From Cephalopachus bancanus (lineage: Eukaryota; Chordata; Mammalia; Primates; Tarsiidae): a DNA stretch of 64,000 bases. This document shows, piece by piece, positions 11,828 to 22,043 of this stretch. The position numbers were made by a program, and so were the translations under genes. Under the pieces are notes generated by a model. The model saw nothing but the letters and a program-made list of their open reading frames with translations, had not been told where the DNA came from and did not search any database. Positions within the stretch are counted from its first letter, which is position 1; every line of letters begins with the position of its first letter. The stretch is from NCBI GenBank assembly GCA_027257055.1, contig JAPVLO010000019.1:12171001-12235000 (forward strand). The letters are read 5' to 3'.

Positions 11828-12689
11828 ACATGTAAGTTGGAATACCACAAGGAGAAGAAAAGAGTGGGAGGGAGGGAGGAAGAGGGAAGAGAGAGATGAG
11901 GGTGGGGAACAGAATATATATTTGAAATTTTCATAACTAAGACTTTCCAATACTAATAAGAGACTCCAAAGCAAAAGTTATGAAGCTCAGAGAGCACCAA
12001 CCAAAAACAAACAAGCCAAAAAACATGGAGAAAATCTTGAAAGAAGTCAAAGAGGAAAAAATGCCTTATTTATAGTCATACAGAGATAAGATTACATTGG
12101 ACTTCTTTATCAGACACTGTGCAAACAAGAAGAGAGTAGAAAATATTTAAAATGTTGGAAGAAAGAAAAAGTAACCAAGAATTTTATATCCAGTAAAATT
12201 GTCTTCAATAGTGCAGGAGAAGTAACGATGTTCTATGGTAAATAATGACTGAAGGAATTCATTGTTTGAAGGAGTTCTTCAGGTAGAAAGAAAGAAATAC
12301 AACTCAGAAACTCAGAGCTATAAAAAGAAAAAACATTTTTTAAGTATTTGTATTAATTGATTTAAAAGGTAACTGTTTAAAGTAGTAATAGCAACAGTGT
12401 ACCATGTGGTTATGGAACAAGTCTAAGTGTATAATTGACAGGATTATCATAAGGGACTAGAGGCAGGAATTGGGAGAATACTTATTCATAATGCACCTAC
12501 ATGACTCACGAAGGAGTACAATGTTCATTATAATTGGACTTAGTTTGGTTTAAAAAGTATAATGGAAACTCTAAGACAACCAGTACAAAATGTTTAAAAA
12601 GCAGTCTAATTGATAGCCTAAGAGAGGAGGTAAAATCATGTGTCTATGCCAAAAAATGTTCAGAGAGAAAAAAGCAGTAGAAAATTATC

Positions 12690-13195
12690 TATGACAGGAT
12701 TCTCAGTTGCAAACTACAGAAGCTGACTGAGGCTGGTCAAGCAAAAAGGGAGTTCACTGGGTAGAGATCAGGTGAGTGGACTGGAGAACCAGGTTTAAGA
12801 CAAAACTTCCAAAAATTATGCTCAAAACAAGATCACAGGAAAGGCTAATTAAAAAATAATACTGCTGAGGGCACTCCTGCTAGCAAGCAGTAGATATTAC
12901 AGCTTTTAAAATCTGTGGCATGGAATCTGAGTTGACTGGAACTGCTCCTGGCACTGACTGGAATACCAATCCTATAGCAGAACCCAGATCAAACATCCAC
13001 CACCCACTCAAGTCATATGTTCCTGAGGTCATCCTTCCTACAAAAATCATTTTGCCACTGTGAGTCCTTCCTCAATTGTGAATCCATCTGATAAGTGGAG
13101 ATTTGCACTCATGTCTGGGTCCCAGCCACAAAGAAAGTTGGACATTCAATTTTCTGGCTGCTAACAAAGGAAGGTGAGACTCATAAGGGAAGAAC
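12690..13195. repeat. Probable ancient interspersed repeat, family uncertain
   Basis: ATTCTCAGTTGCAAACTACAGAAG followed by GGTCAAGCAAAAAGGGA, with further loosely familiar blocks to about 13190, resembles a widespread old mammalian repeat. I cannot name the family. No gene is seen. Confidence 0.35.
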
Positions 13196-13800
13196 ATTTT
13201 CAAACATGCAGGAATATATTTAAAAGTTTTAGGGAGCCAGAAAAACTGAAGTCAAGAAATATCTACAGCATTTCAAATTTATATAATTGCCAGAAAGCTA
13301 AAACATAGTTGCCCCATTTCTTAAAGGAAGAGAATGTAACAGTCTATGTCCTTACTCAAGTTTGCATAAAGAATAAAAAACTTGTGTATTAATATAAAAA
13401 CTGTAGGAGATTTCTGTGTAAAGAAAGACCTTAAGTGTTCTTTAACTAGCATAACTTAAATAAAGGTATAATAGCATGGATAAATGGAAGCATAGCACCC
13501 AATTGCCATAGTACAAAAACACAGTCAAAAAAATTTTTGTCCAACTTTCCAGCACCACGTATTTTATTGCATGTAAAATCTATTGCATTGAACCTATTGC
13601 ATAAAATATTTTAAAGCTGTCAACATTAGAGTTGCTGAATACACAGGAAAAAATTATATATGTGTGTGTATAAATATAATATATAAATATATATTACAAA
13701 TGAGGACAAAATTCTTAGTCATACATTTCAAACTGCTATTTTTATTCCTCAAATAGAAATATTTTGGTTTCAAAAATGTCACGCAGACTTCTGTTTTCTG
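13196..13800. other. AT-rich stretch with TATA-rich tract
   Basis: No gene is seen. Around 13657-13697 the sequence is a short TATA/TGTG-rich low-complexity tract. Confidence 0.4.
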
Positions 13801-15095
13801 GTTCTGTAAGTAAGGAGCTTGGAAGTTGCTACTTTGTCCTAACAAGCGAAAAACTTAACAGACTGAAGAATCAACAACTCTCCTTGGATCTATAGAAAGG
13901 TGAGAACATGTGGCAAAGCACTATGACCAAGGTTGGAAAGAAAGGCAAATACAGGAAGTCACAACTTGCCAGAGCAGAAACTCATAAACAGAAACTACCC
14001 TGGGAACCAGTGCCAGGATAGGAAAACCTGAACTAAGATGAACAAATTCTTGAACACTCAGTGTGAACAAGTCTGAAAGTCAAAAACTCTATGGTTGACC
14101 AAGTCATAAAGGAGGCGCAACACTTTTGTAAGTTTGACCTCTAGGAACATGACCAGGTTCTCACAGAAGATATTGGAGAAAACTCCTTGCATGCCTCTGA
14201 CAGGAGGAAAAGAAAAGGGACTATTTGAAATACACAGAGCACTCTGCTCTTCCTACCAAGATCTGCCCTCAGGAGAAACTATTTAATGAAAGCCTAAGCT
14301 GTGGAGCTTTATCAGAACCTAATTTACCTGGCGAACAGAAATACTGAACTCCAGCTGGCTCTAGCCCTTCATGTTGGAGAAGAAAAATACCCAACTCCAG
14401 CCTACTCTAGCTATCCTCTCTCACACAAAAGAGAGCTGGGGAACTAAGAAGCACTTGTGGAGCTCACAGACCAAAAGCATAAGCATATTAAAAAGACTGA
14501 AATCTAATCATGGGATGGTAGAGCATGTCCTCTCACTCTACACTGGATGATCACATTATTAAAGACCTATGTACAGCAACAACCTTTACTCGGTACATCA
14601 TAGCCAACTATCAAGGAATAAACTACAAGACATACTAAAAGGAGAAAAAATACAATTTGAAGATACAGAGCAAGCATCATAACAAGACTCAGATATAGCA
14701 GAGATATTTGTAGGGCGACACACTCAGTGACAACATGAGGACTGCCTAAATATGGCCCCAAGCAGGGGATTGCAGCCTGGGGAAGGAACCTGAGGGTGGC
14801 CAGCCTGGTTTGTCCCCTTCCCCTCAGGCTCGATGCCTGGGTACATAGGTTATTCTGAGGCCAAGGACGAAGCACTCTCAGGTCTGCTGATCACGTCTTG
14901 CAGCTATGCATGTGCTTTTGAGTGCCCTTCCTTGAGTCTGCCAGTCCCCTAGGTTGATTTAGATCAGATTGGCCACACTTGGGTCAATGCCCATGACCTT
15001 TGGTTACTTTTAGTTCACCTTTAGTTTATTATAATACTAAAATATCCACCCCTAGAGAGGAATTGTAGCCATTTTGTATACATGTGATGTATGTA

Positions 15096-16042
15096 CGAGG
15101 ACTGACAATTAAGTTAGCAAACCTGCCATAGTGTGCTTACGTTGGCAACACTGTATAAACAATTCATTAAGGTGTCATAACCTTGGTATATCAGTGTCTC
15201 ACAGCTGTGTTCATGTCAACGTGTGGCAGTGTCTGGCAGAGTGGTGTCCATTATTGTCGTTGCATGTTTTTGTGTGCCATCACATGAATGTCAGAGCTCA
15301 AATTAGAGCAACCAACAAATATTAAATTTCTTGTTAAACTTAGCAAGAGTGGAAGTGAAATCAGGGACCAGTTAGTCCAAGTTTATGAGGATAATGCCAT
15401 GATGAAAGTGGCAGTGTGCAAATGAATTTAATGTTTTTCTGAGGGGAGAAAAAGTGTCACTGATGAAGAGGGGTCAGGACAACTAGTAATGAGGATAACT
15501 GATTAAAATATTGTAAAGACTCATCAAATTGTGCATCAAAATCATCAGCTGACAGTGAGAAGCACTGCAGACCAACAAAACATTGATAGAGAAACAGTTA
15601 GGAAAATCTTAACTGAAAATCTTGGCATGGTAAAGGTGTGTGCAAAAATGATCCCAAAGGAGCGGCTTGCATCACAACAATGCACCAGCTCACCCAGCAC
15701 TGTCTGTGAGGGAGTTTTTAGCTAGTAAACATAACTATTGAAACACTCTCCATACAAACCTCATCTGACTCCCAATGACTTTTCCCTTTACCCCAAAATA
15801 AAGAAAATATAGAAAGGAAGACATTTGGATGACATTCAGGACGTCAAGGGTAATACAATAACAGCTCTGATGGCTATTCCAGAAAAAGAGTTCCAAAATT
15901 GCTTTGACAGGTGGGACTAGCTGTTGGTGTCAGTTCATAGTTTTCCAAGGGAGTACTTTGAATGTGACCATAGTGACATTCAGCAGTGAGGTTTGTAGCA
16001 CTTTTTCTGGAAGGAGTTTGTGAACTTAATTGTCACACTTCA
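15096..16042 (+). mobile_element. Hsmar2-like mariner DNA transposon, internally deleted
   Basis: A Tc1/mariner element flanked by TA dinucleotides (15094-15095 and 16043-16044). Imperfect terminal inverted repeats are CGAGGACTGACAATTAAGTT and its counterpart at the right end. At 947 bp it is about 350 bp shorter than the roughly 1.3-kb family length. Left part: the HTH segment LTVRSTADQQNIDRETVRKI at about 15552-15610 is readable. After KMIPK the frame jumps to the HNNAPAH segment near 15672, so the first catalytic Asp region is missing. The element is dead. It inserted into the LTR. Confidence 0.92.
15531..15725 (+). pseudogene. Mariner transposase remnant
   Basis: A 64-codon frame holds the second helix-turn-helix region of an Hsmar2-like transposase (...TVRSTADQQNIDRETVRKIL...VCAKM). 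It then crosses the internal deletion and goes out of frame. In the other frame, 15670-15700 reads HHNNAPAHPALSV, where the family has the catalytic HHDNAPAH, so that Asp codon is now Asn. The transposase would cut and paste DNA at TA sites, but this copy cannot. Confidence 0.85.
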
Positions 16043-17199
16043 TATAAGCATAATCTCACACTAAACCTGTACCCTAGAAACCCTTCCATTTTCCCACTTA
16101 ATCCTGCACTCTTCCCTATGTAAAATGCTACAAATTTTTGTGCCTTTTACAATTAGGAGCTCTTTGTTGTTTGTTTTCATGTCCAATTGACTGCTCCTGG
16201 ACCACCTTCCCTTTATGTAAATTTCTGCATAAAACTCATGTCTCATCTATTGTCACTGGGTCATTTCTTCAGCCCCTTGGGCACAACGCCTTCCTCTGGG
16301 ATCTTCAGGGGTCTGGAATTACGTATCAGACCAGGAACTTAAAACAATTATGACTGGAGTGATACAGCAAAATGGTACAATAGGATTGTCCCTGCATAGA
16401 AACATCAGTTTGAACAACTACTCAAAAATAACTTTACAAAAACTAAGGAATTCAGGTGAAAAATTATAGTGCCTGGGTATACTATAGAAATAAGTAAAAA
16501 CACATCAAAAAAGGTAGAAAGAACAGTTTCACATAATCTGCATCATCCCTCCCACAAGCTGAGGCAGCATGGCATGGAGAGAGATACTCTCTGTGTGTGG
16601 GAGAAGGAGAGTGAAATGAACAGCTGCCATTGCCTTGGACTTCAGCACCTAGCCCACTCCAAAACTGAGCCACCTCCCAGAGCTTCCACAGATAGAGGTT
16701 TCACGCTCACTCCAGCCTTAGGCTACCCCCCAAAGATCCAGTCTTTAAAGCAGTCCCTGTTGCCCCAAGATCTAGGCCAGTACCTTCTCACAGAGTTTTC
16801 AGGCCAGCCATCATGGTCCCAGGCCCAGGTCTACCCTGGCGACCTGAGAGTCTCGTCCCACCCTTGAAGACCTACCTAGGCCACAGACATGTTTTGACCT
16901 CAGGTCACTCCCCATAGACCAAAATTCCAGACTTGACCCATGGCCCCATATAGACTCAAGCTCCAGGTTTAACGTCACAGACTAAGGCACCAGGCTGTTG
17001 CCTGTACACTCAAGTACCAGGCCTAGCCACCTGCTGACCCAGACACCAGGCAAGCCCATCTAAGGACTCAAGCAGTAAGTTAGCCCATCAACCCTACCAG
17101 ATGGTCCACCCTGAATCTCTGGACAGGTTGTCTGGTGTAGGGTTTTTCTTACTCAAGGCATTTTGTAAATACTGAAAATGGTGCCTCCTTTCTCAATCG

Positions 17200-17270
17200 C
17201 ATGGATACAAGGATCCATGCAATTGGGATCCATGGATACAAGGATCCATGGATACAAGGCCACAAGGATC
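17200..17270. repeat. Short imperfect tandem repeat
   Basis: The unit ATGGATACAAGGATCC recurs about three times (17201, 17232, 17248) with variant spacers inside the L1M 5'UTR. BamHI-like GGATCC palindromes recur in it. Confidence 0.8.
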
Positions 17271-17695
17271 ACAAATAGTAAAGGAAACATGACACCACCA
17301 AAGGAACAAAAAAGCACCAGTAATGGATCTCAAATAAATGGAGATTTATCTATGAACCACCTGAAGAAGAACTCAAAATAATCGTCTTAAAGAAGTCTAG
17401 TGAGCTATAATCAAACGCAATTTGCAACTAAAGAAATTCAGAAAAACAATACATGAATAAAATATGAAGTTCAACAAAGAGATAGAAACCATAAAAAAGA
17501 ACCAAACAGAAAATTCTGGAGCAGAAGAACATAATGACTTAATTGAATAAAATTTATAAAGGGAGCCAAAAGCAGACTCAATCAAACAAAAGGAAAAAAA
17601 ACAGTAAGTTTAAAAAAAAACCAGTAAGTTTAAAAAGTCACTTGAAATTACCTAGTCACCGGAACAAAAAGAAAAAGAGTAAGAAAGAGTAAAGA

Positions 17696-17979
17696 GCACT
17701 TTGGGAGATTAAGGTGGGAGGACTGCTTGAGCCTGCAAGTTCGACACCCAGCATAGATAACATAGCAAAGCCTTGTCTCTACAAAAAAAAAAAAAAGTAA
17801 AAGTTTGCCTGGCATGGTGGCATGCACTTCTAGTCCTAGCTACCCAGGAGGCTAAGGTGGAAGAATTGCCTGAGCCCAGGTGGCCAAGGCTGCAGTGAGC
17901 CATGATCATGCCACATTCCACTACACTCCAGCCTGGTAACAGAGTAATATCCCCAATTCAAAAAAAAAAAAAAAAAAAA
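17696..17979 (+). repeat. Old Alu SINE, 5'-truncated
   Basis: It starts at GCACTTTGGGAGATTAAGG and has a mid A-linker at 17782-17796. The right arm contains CTGCAGTGAGCCATGATCATGCCA, the ancestral Alu form rather than the local young type, and ends in a 19-A tail. A weak duplication AAGAGTAAAG/AAGAGTGAAG may flank it. It interrupts L1M ORF1. Confidence 0.93.
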
Positions 17980-18657
17980 GAGTGAAGAAAGTCTATGAAA
18001 CTTGAAGGATACCATAAAGCAGTCCAACTTATGCTTTATATGAATCCCAGAAGGAGAAGAGAAACAGAAAGATGCAGAAAGCATATTTAAAGAAATTATG
18101 ACAGAAAACTTCCCAAACTTTAGAGTGGAAATGAGTATCTATATGCAAGAGGCCCAAAGAACACCAAATAGATTAAATATAAAGGAATCTTCAACTAGAG
18201 ACAGCATAATCAAATGCTCAAACATCAAAGACATAGAGATTTTTGAAAGCAGAAGAGAAAAAGCAACCTGTAAATATAAAGGACCCTCTATTTGTGTGTA
18301 TTTATTGGCAAAAAACTTGCAGACCAGAAGTACATGAGATGATATATTCAAATTGCTGAAAGAAAGTAAAATGGCCAATTGAGAACATTATATATGGCAA
18401 GACTGTCCTTCAGAAATAAAAGAGAGAGAACAAATCACCACCCCTCCCCCCAAAAAAACCCCTATGAAAGCTATAGTAGGTTATCACCACTAGACCTGCC
18501 TTGTAAGAAATGCCAGAGGAAGTTTTTCAAGTTGAAATAAAAGGATGCTAACTAACAACATAAAAACACATGAAAAGATAAAACTCACTATAAAGTTAAG
18601 AATATAGTCAAAATCAAAATTCTCTAATACTATAATGTTAGTGTAATAATCACTTTT

Positions 18658-18924
18658 TTTTTTTTTTTTGAGTTGGAGTCTGGAGTGCAGTGGCTGCTCC
18701 CGGCCACCTCAGTCTCGACCTGCTGGGCTCAGGCGATCCTTCCGCCTCAGCCTTCCAAGTAGCCGGAATTACAGGCATGCGCTACCACGCCCGGCTGATT
18801 TTTTGATTTATTGTAGAGATGAGGTCTCGCTGCCCAGGCGGGTCTCGAACCCGTGGGCTCAGGCAATCCACTCACCTCAGCCTCCCAAAGGCGCGGGATT
18901 ACAGGCTGAGCCACCGAGCCCAGC
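18658..18924 (-). repeat. Young Alu SINE with internal deletion
   Basis: An antisense copy with a 14-bp perfect duplication, TAATAATCACTTTT, at 18644-18657 and 18925-18938 (one base of ambiguity at the right edge). About 20 bp is missing after GAGTTGGAGTC, where other copies have the TCACTCTGTCACCCAG block. The rest is close to the lineage-specific type (CTGCTCCCGGCCACCTC). Confidence 0.96.
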
Positions 18925-19440
18925 TAATAATCACTTTTAAATCTAATGCAAATGTTTAAAAACCTATAGAAATAAAAATATATATAGTTATAATAATTTG
19001 TTAGTGAATGAATGACATAAAAAGATATAAATTTTGCATCAATAATATAAATATATTAAAAATGTGGGGAAGGGAGAAAATACAGTGTAGAGTTTTTGTA
19101 TAAGGTCAAAGCTAAGCTGTTAACAACTCAAAATAGATGGTTACAATTATATGTTCAGTGTAAGCTTCATGGTAACCAAAAATAAACCTCATAGATACAC
19201 AGAAGATAAAGTGTCTAAGCATACCACTTCAAAAACTCATTAAAACACAAAGGAAGACAACAAAAGGAAAGCAGTAGAACAAATGAACTGCAAAAAAACA
19301 TTCAGAAAATAATTAACAATCTGGCAGTAGAAAAATTTTACCTATCAATAATTACTTTAAATGTCACTGGATTAAATTCTTGAATCAAAAGAAATATAAT
19401 TTTTTTAAAAAAAGATTCAACAATATGCTGCCTACTAGAG

Positions 19441-21289
19441 ATCCCATCACCCACTTACACGGCATTTCTGGCAACGGTCTGGGAGTGGCTAATTGCCATG
19501 TGTCATCTCTCCAGCTAGACTATGAGTGACTGGGGGCCAGGGATCATAGCTTCCATGCAGCTGTAACCCTCACAGTGCCTAGCCCAGTTCCTAACACTGT
19601 TGACATGTGCACGGTAATAGTGAACTCTAATGTGAACTATGGACTTTGGGTGATCATGGAGTGTCGATGTAAATTCATGAATAATAACAAATATTCCAAA
19701 TATGTGGGCTCAGGTTTATGCAGAAAATCTCTGTTCTTGCCTCTCAATTTTGCAGTGAGTCTAAAACTGCTCAAAAAAATAAAAAGCATCCAAAATTGCA
19801 GGCAGTATGAAAGGGACTTAATTTATAATCAGGGATTATTTTCCAATTTAAAAGAGTCTGTTTCAAAAATGTAAAGTATCAGATTAGCATGAAAGACAAG
19901 GTTAATTGAGATATTTTTTGTGTAAGCTGCTAACTGGATATAGAACCTGAAATATGATTAATAATAGATATTTGTCTAAATATATGTTATGATGTCTTTA
20001 TATAAACAAAATCTAGTAATCCTTCAAATCATTGAAATATGTCACAATATGGCACTTATTCTTATATTTTCTGATGAAAGTACATGAGGAAACAAGGCAT
20101 AAAACGGAAAGATGGATGAATTCCAAATCAACTGTATTTCTTAAAAACACATCAATGTTTAGAACAGTATGTTTTTTAATTTTATATTTGCCTATTCCAA
20201 CTACAGTCCCTTAATTTAACAATAGATTGGTACTAATGCATACATCAAAGTCAATAAACATTTTTGAAACAAACTAGCCTGTTTTTTTCTATATTTACAT
20301 CAGTCAATTTCCTAAGCTCCCAGAAGTGTGTTTACCCAAGCTACATGCACATAGCAGTTTATAAACATGCTTAAACTGATAGTCCTCAAAACTTTCAAAA
20401 GTGAAGATTTCTGCACTGGACTAAATACATATATGAGCTATTTGTAGAAAAATAAATGATTATGGAAATAAACTATAAGAAAAAGAAAGTACGGTTTGTT
20501 TGTTTGTTTTTCCTTCCTGGTACTGTTAGCAAAGGAACCTGTATTATGGTGAGCCAAATTCTGAGTACATAAAATGATCGCTGGAAATAAATTATATGCT
20601 TGGGAAGCTATGTTAACTCTTTCTGCTCACAGGAATCCCATTTGTTGCCAGGAGTCATCAACACAAAATGGTTTGTCCATGCAAAGGTAGAGGATACATT
20701 GATTCTTACCATTAACCATTATCTTTCCATTATGGGATTTCTCTAGGACAGATTCCCAATTTTTCATGTTGACAGTTTTTCATTTGTTACATTTTGCCTG
20801 CTTCTGTAATAAAGACTTTTGAATATGTGGGAGATCAGAAAGTTCAGCAAAAAATCCACAATGATCAGAAAAACTTGAGAATAAGATGTAAGATAAAATG
20901 CTGAAACAGCTGGTTAAAGTATCCAAAAGACAAGAAGGTTGAAGGCAATGTTAAAACAATACTGAAATATCTGAGGGTTGTAATGTGTAGGTGAAATTCA
21001 GCATAAAAATAGTAATCAGTTTTCTCTACTTCAACTGAGGACAGAAAAAGAAAAAAAATGTATATTCACGGTAACTTGAAAGAGTTGGTATAATTTTTTA
21101 AAATCCTGACAGCATTTATTTAAAATATTGTTGTTTTCTTCTCATTAAAAAATAAGTATATAGTCTATGTAGAAAGCTTTTAAAAGCACAAAAATAAAAC
21201 AAAAAATAAAAATAGCAATTTGATTACCCAAGCATGACTACTGATAACATCTTCTACACAATTTTTTTAATTCAGTCATAGTTATAGAT
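19441..21289. other. Mostly unrecognised; L2-like 3' end at 19510-19605
   Basis: 19510-19605 (AGACTATGAGTGACTGGGGGCCAGGGATCATA, then CAGTGCCTAGCCCAGTTCC) resembles an L2 or MIR 3' end. The rest is AT-rich and unrecognised. A 99-codon plus-strand frame at 19575-19874 spans the repeat end and AT-rich DNA and has no recognisable domain. Confidence 0.4.
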
Positions 21290-22043
21290 GTGTACAGGGA
21301 GATTAATGTTTCCATGGCTGCTACAACTACATTAATTGTGCAGTTCATGGATCAGGGAGTAATTTCAACATTGAAGTCTTTAAATATATAAATGCATTTT
21401 TTTGAGGCTAGTGCCAGCGTTGAAAATGAGTCTTCTGATTCCTCTGTGGGCAAAGTAAATTTGAAACCGCCTGGAAAGAATTCACCATTCTAGATGCCAC
21501 TAAGAATATTAGTGATATATTAAAAGAGGCCAAAATATTAAAGTAAGTAAGAGTTTGAAAGAAGTTGATTCCAACCTTCATGAATGACTTTAAGGGGTTG
21601 AAGACTTCAGCAGAGGAAATCATTGCAGATGTGGTAGAAATAGCTAGAGAACAGAATTAGAAGTGGCACCTGAAAATGTGACTGAATTGTTGCAATCTCA
21701 TGATAAAACTTCCTCAAATAAGGAGTTGCTTCTTAGAGATGAGCAAAGAAAGTGATTTCTTAAGAAAGAAGCAAGTCCTAATGAAGAAGCTATGAACATT
21801 GTTAAAATGACAACAAAGAATTTAGAATATTACAGAAACTTAGTTGACAGAGCAACAGCCTTGTTGGAGAAAATTGACTCCAATTTGAAAGTTCTACAAT
21901 GGGTAAAATGCTAACAAACCACATCCCATGCCACAGAGAAATGTTCCATGAAAGGTAGAGTTGATCAGTGTGGCAAACTTCGTTGTTGTTTTATTTTAAG
22001 AAATTGTCACAATCACTCCAACCTTCAGCAACCGTCACCCTCA
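21290..22043 (+). mobile_element. Tigger1 DNA transposon, 3' part
   Basis: The text follows the downstream half of the Tigger1 (pogo/TcMar) transposase gene: GAGATTAATGTTTCCATGGC, then CATGGATCAGGGAGTAATTT, GGAAAGAATTCACCATTCTAG, GATTCCAACCTTCATGAATGA, GATGTGGTAGAAATAGC, AATTTAGAATATTACAG and the end with CCAACCTTCAGCAACC. It covers the end of the DDE domain and the C-terminal tail. Many frameshifts and stops (for example 21543-21547) break it. Both terminal inverted repeats are missing. Confidence 0.88.

Larger units (their letters stand above)
9890..12660 (+). mobile_element. Old L1M-type LINE, 5' half
   Basis: The order of L1 parts is 5'UTR-like sequence (CAGGAGTTTGGAAGTCATCA near 9892; ATGGAGGCTACAGGAGCCAT near 10074), ORF1, and inter-ORF spacer (12360-12640, with AACTCTAAGACAACCA). 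ORF1 is visible at 11265-11501 as a 78-codon remnant ...RRLKRSEEKICKLGDKPIE..., the L1 ORF1p coiled-coil end. The ORF1 C-terminal part follows near 12030-12230 with AGAAAATCTTGAAAGAAG. It is split by Alus at 10518 and 11544. Nothing is intact. Confidence 0.75.
14709..16307 (+). mobile_element. Probable ERV1-type solo LTR, split by mariner
   Basis: This block interrupts the L1M at a clean point. It starts TGTAGGGCGACA and ends CTGGGATCTTCA, so it has TG...CA ends, and it is about 650 bp long once the mariner is removed. Near its 3' end, CTTTATGTAAATTTCTGCATAAAAC and a C/T-rich segment with CATTTCTTCAGCCCC look like a U3/R-U5 passage of a gammaretrovirus-like LTR. I see no convincing target duplication. 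No viral genes are present. The exact family is unknown. Confidence 0.45.
13800..19440 (+). mobile_element. Old L1M-type LINE, 5' half, multiply interrupted
   Basis: A second L1M begins with the same 5'UTR motif as the one at 9.9 kb (GGAGCTTGGAAGTTGCTAC near 13816). Its pieces are 13800-14708, 16308-17695, 17980-18657 and 18925-19440. The break at 14708/16308 is clear because L1M text resumes with TGGAATTACGTATCAGACCAGG. ORF1 remnants lie at 17300-18330 (near 18140: ATGCAAGAGGCCCAAAGAAC, the ORF1 'IQEAQR' motif). ORF2 start-like text (TAAATGTCACTGGATTAAAT) lies at about 19358-19378. All frames are broken. Confidence 0.8.

Noticed and set aside
16469..16867. 132-codon plus-strand frame as a possible gene
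   Set aside because: It lies in the GC-richer 5'UTR of the L1M at 13.8-19.4 kb. It has no recognisable domain and no flanking gene signals.
19575..19874. 99-codon frame as a small protein
   Set aside because: It begins in an L2-like end and runs into AT-rich DNA. No similarity to a known family is seen.
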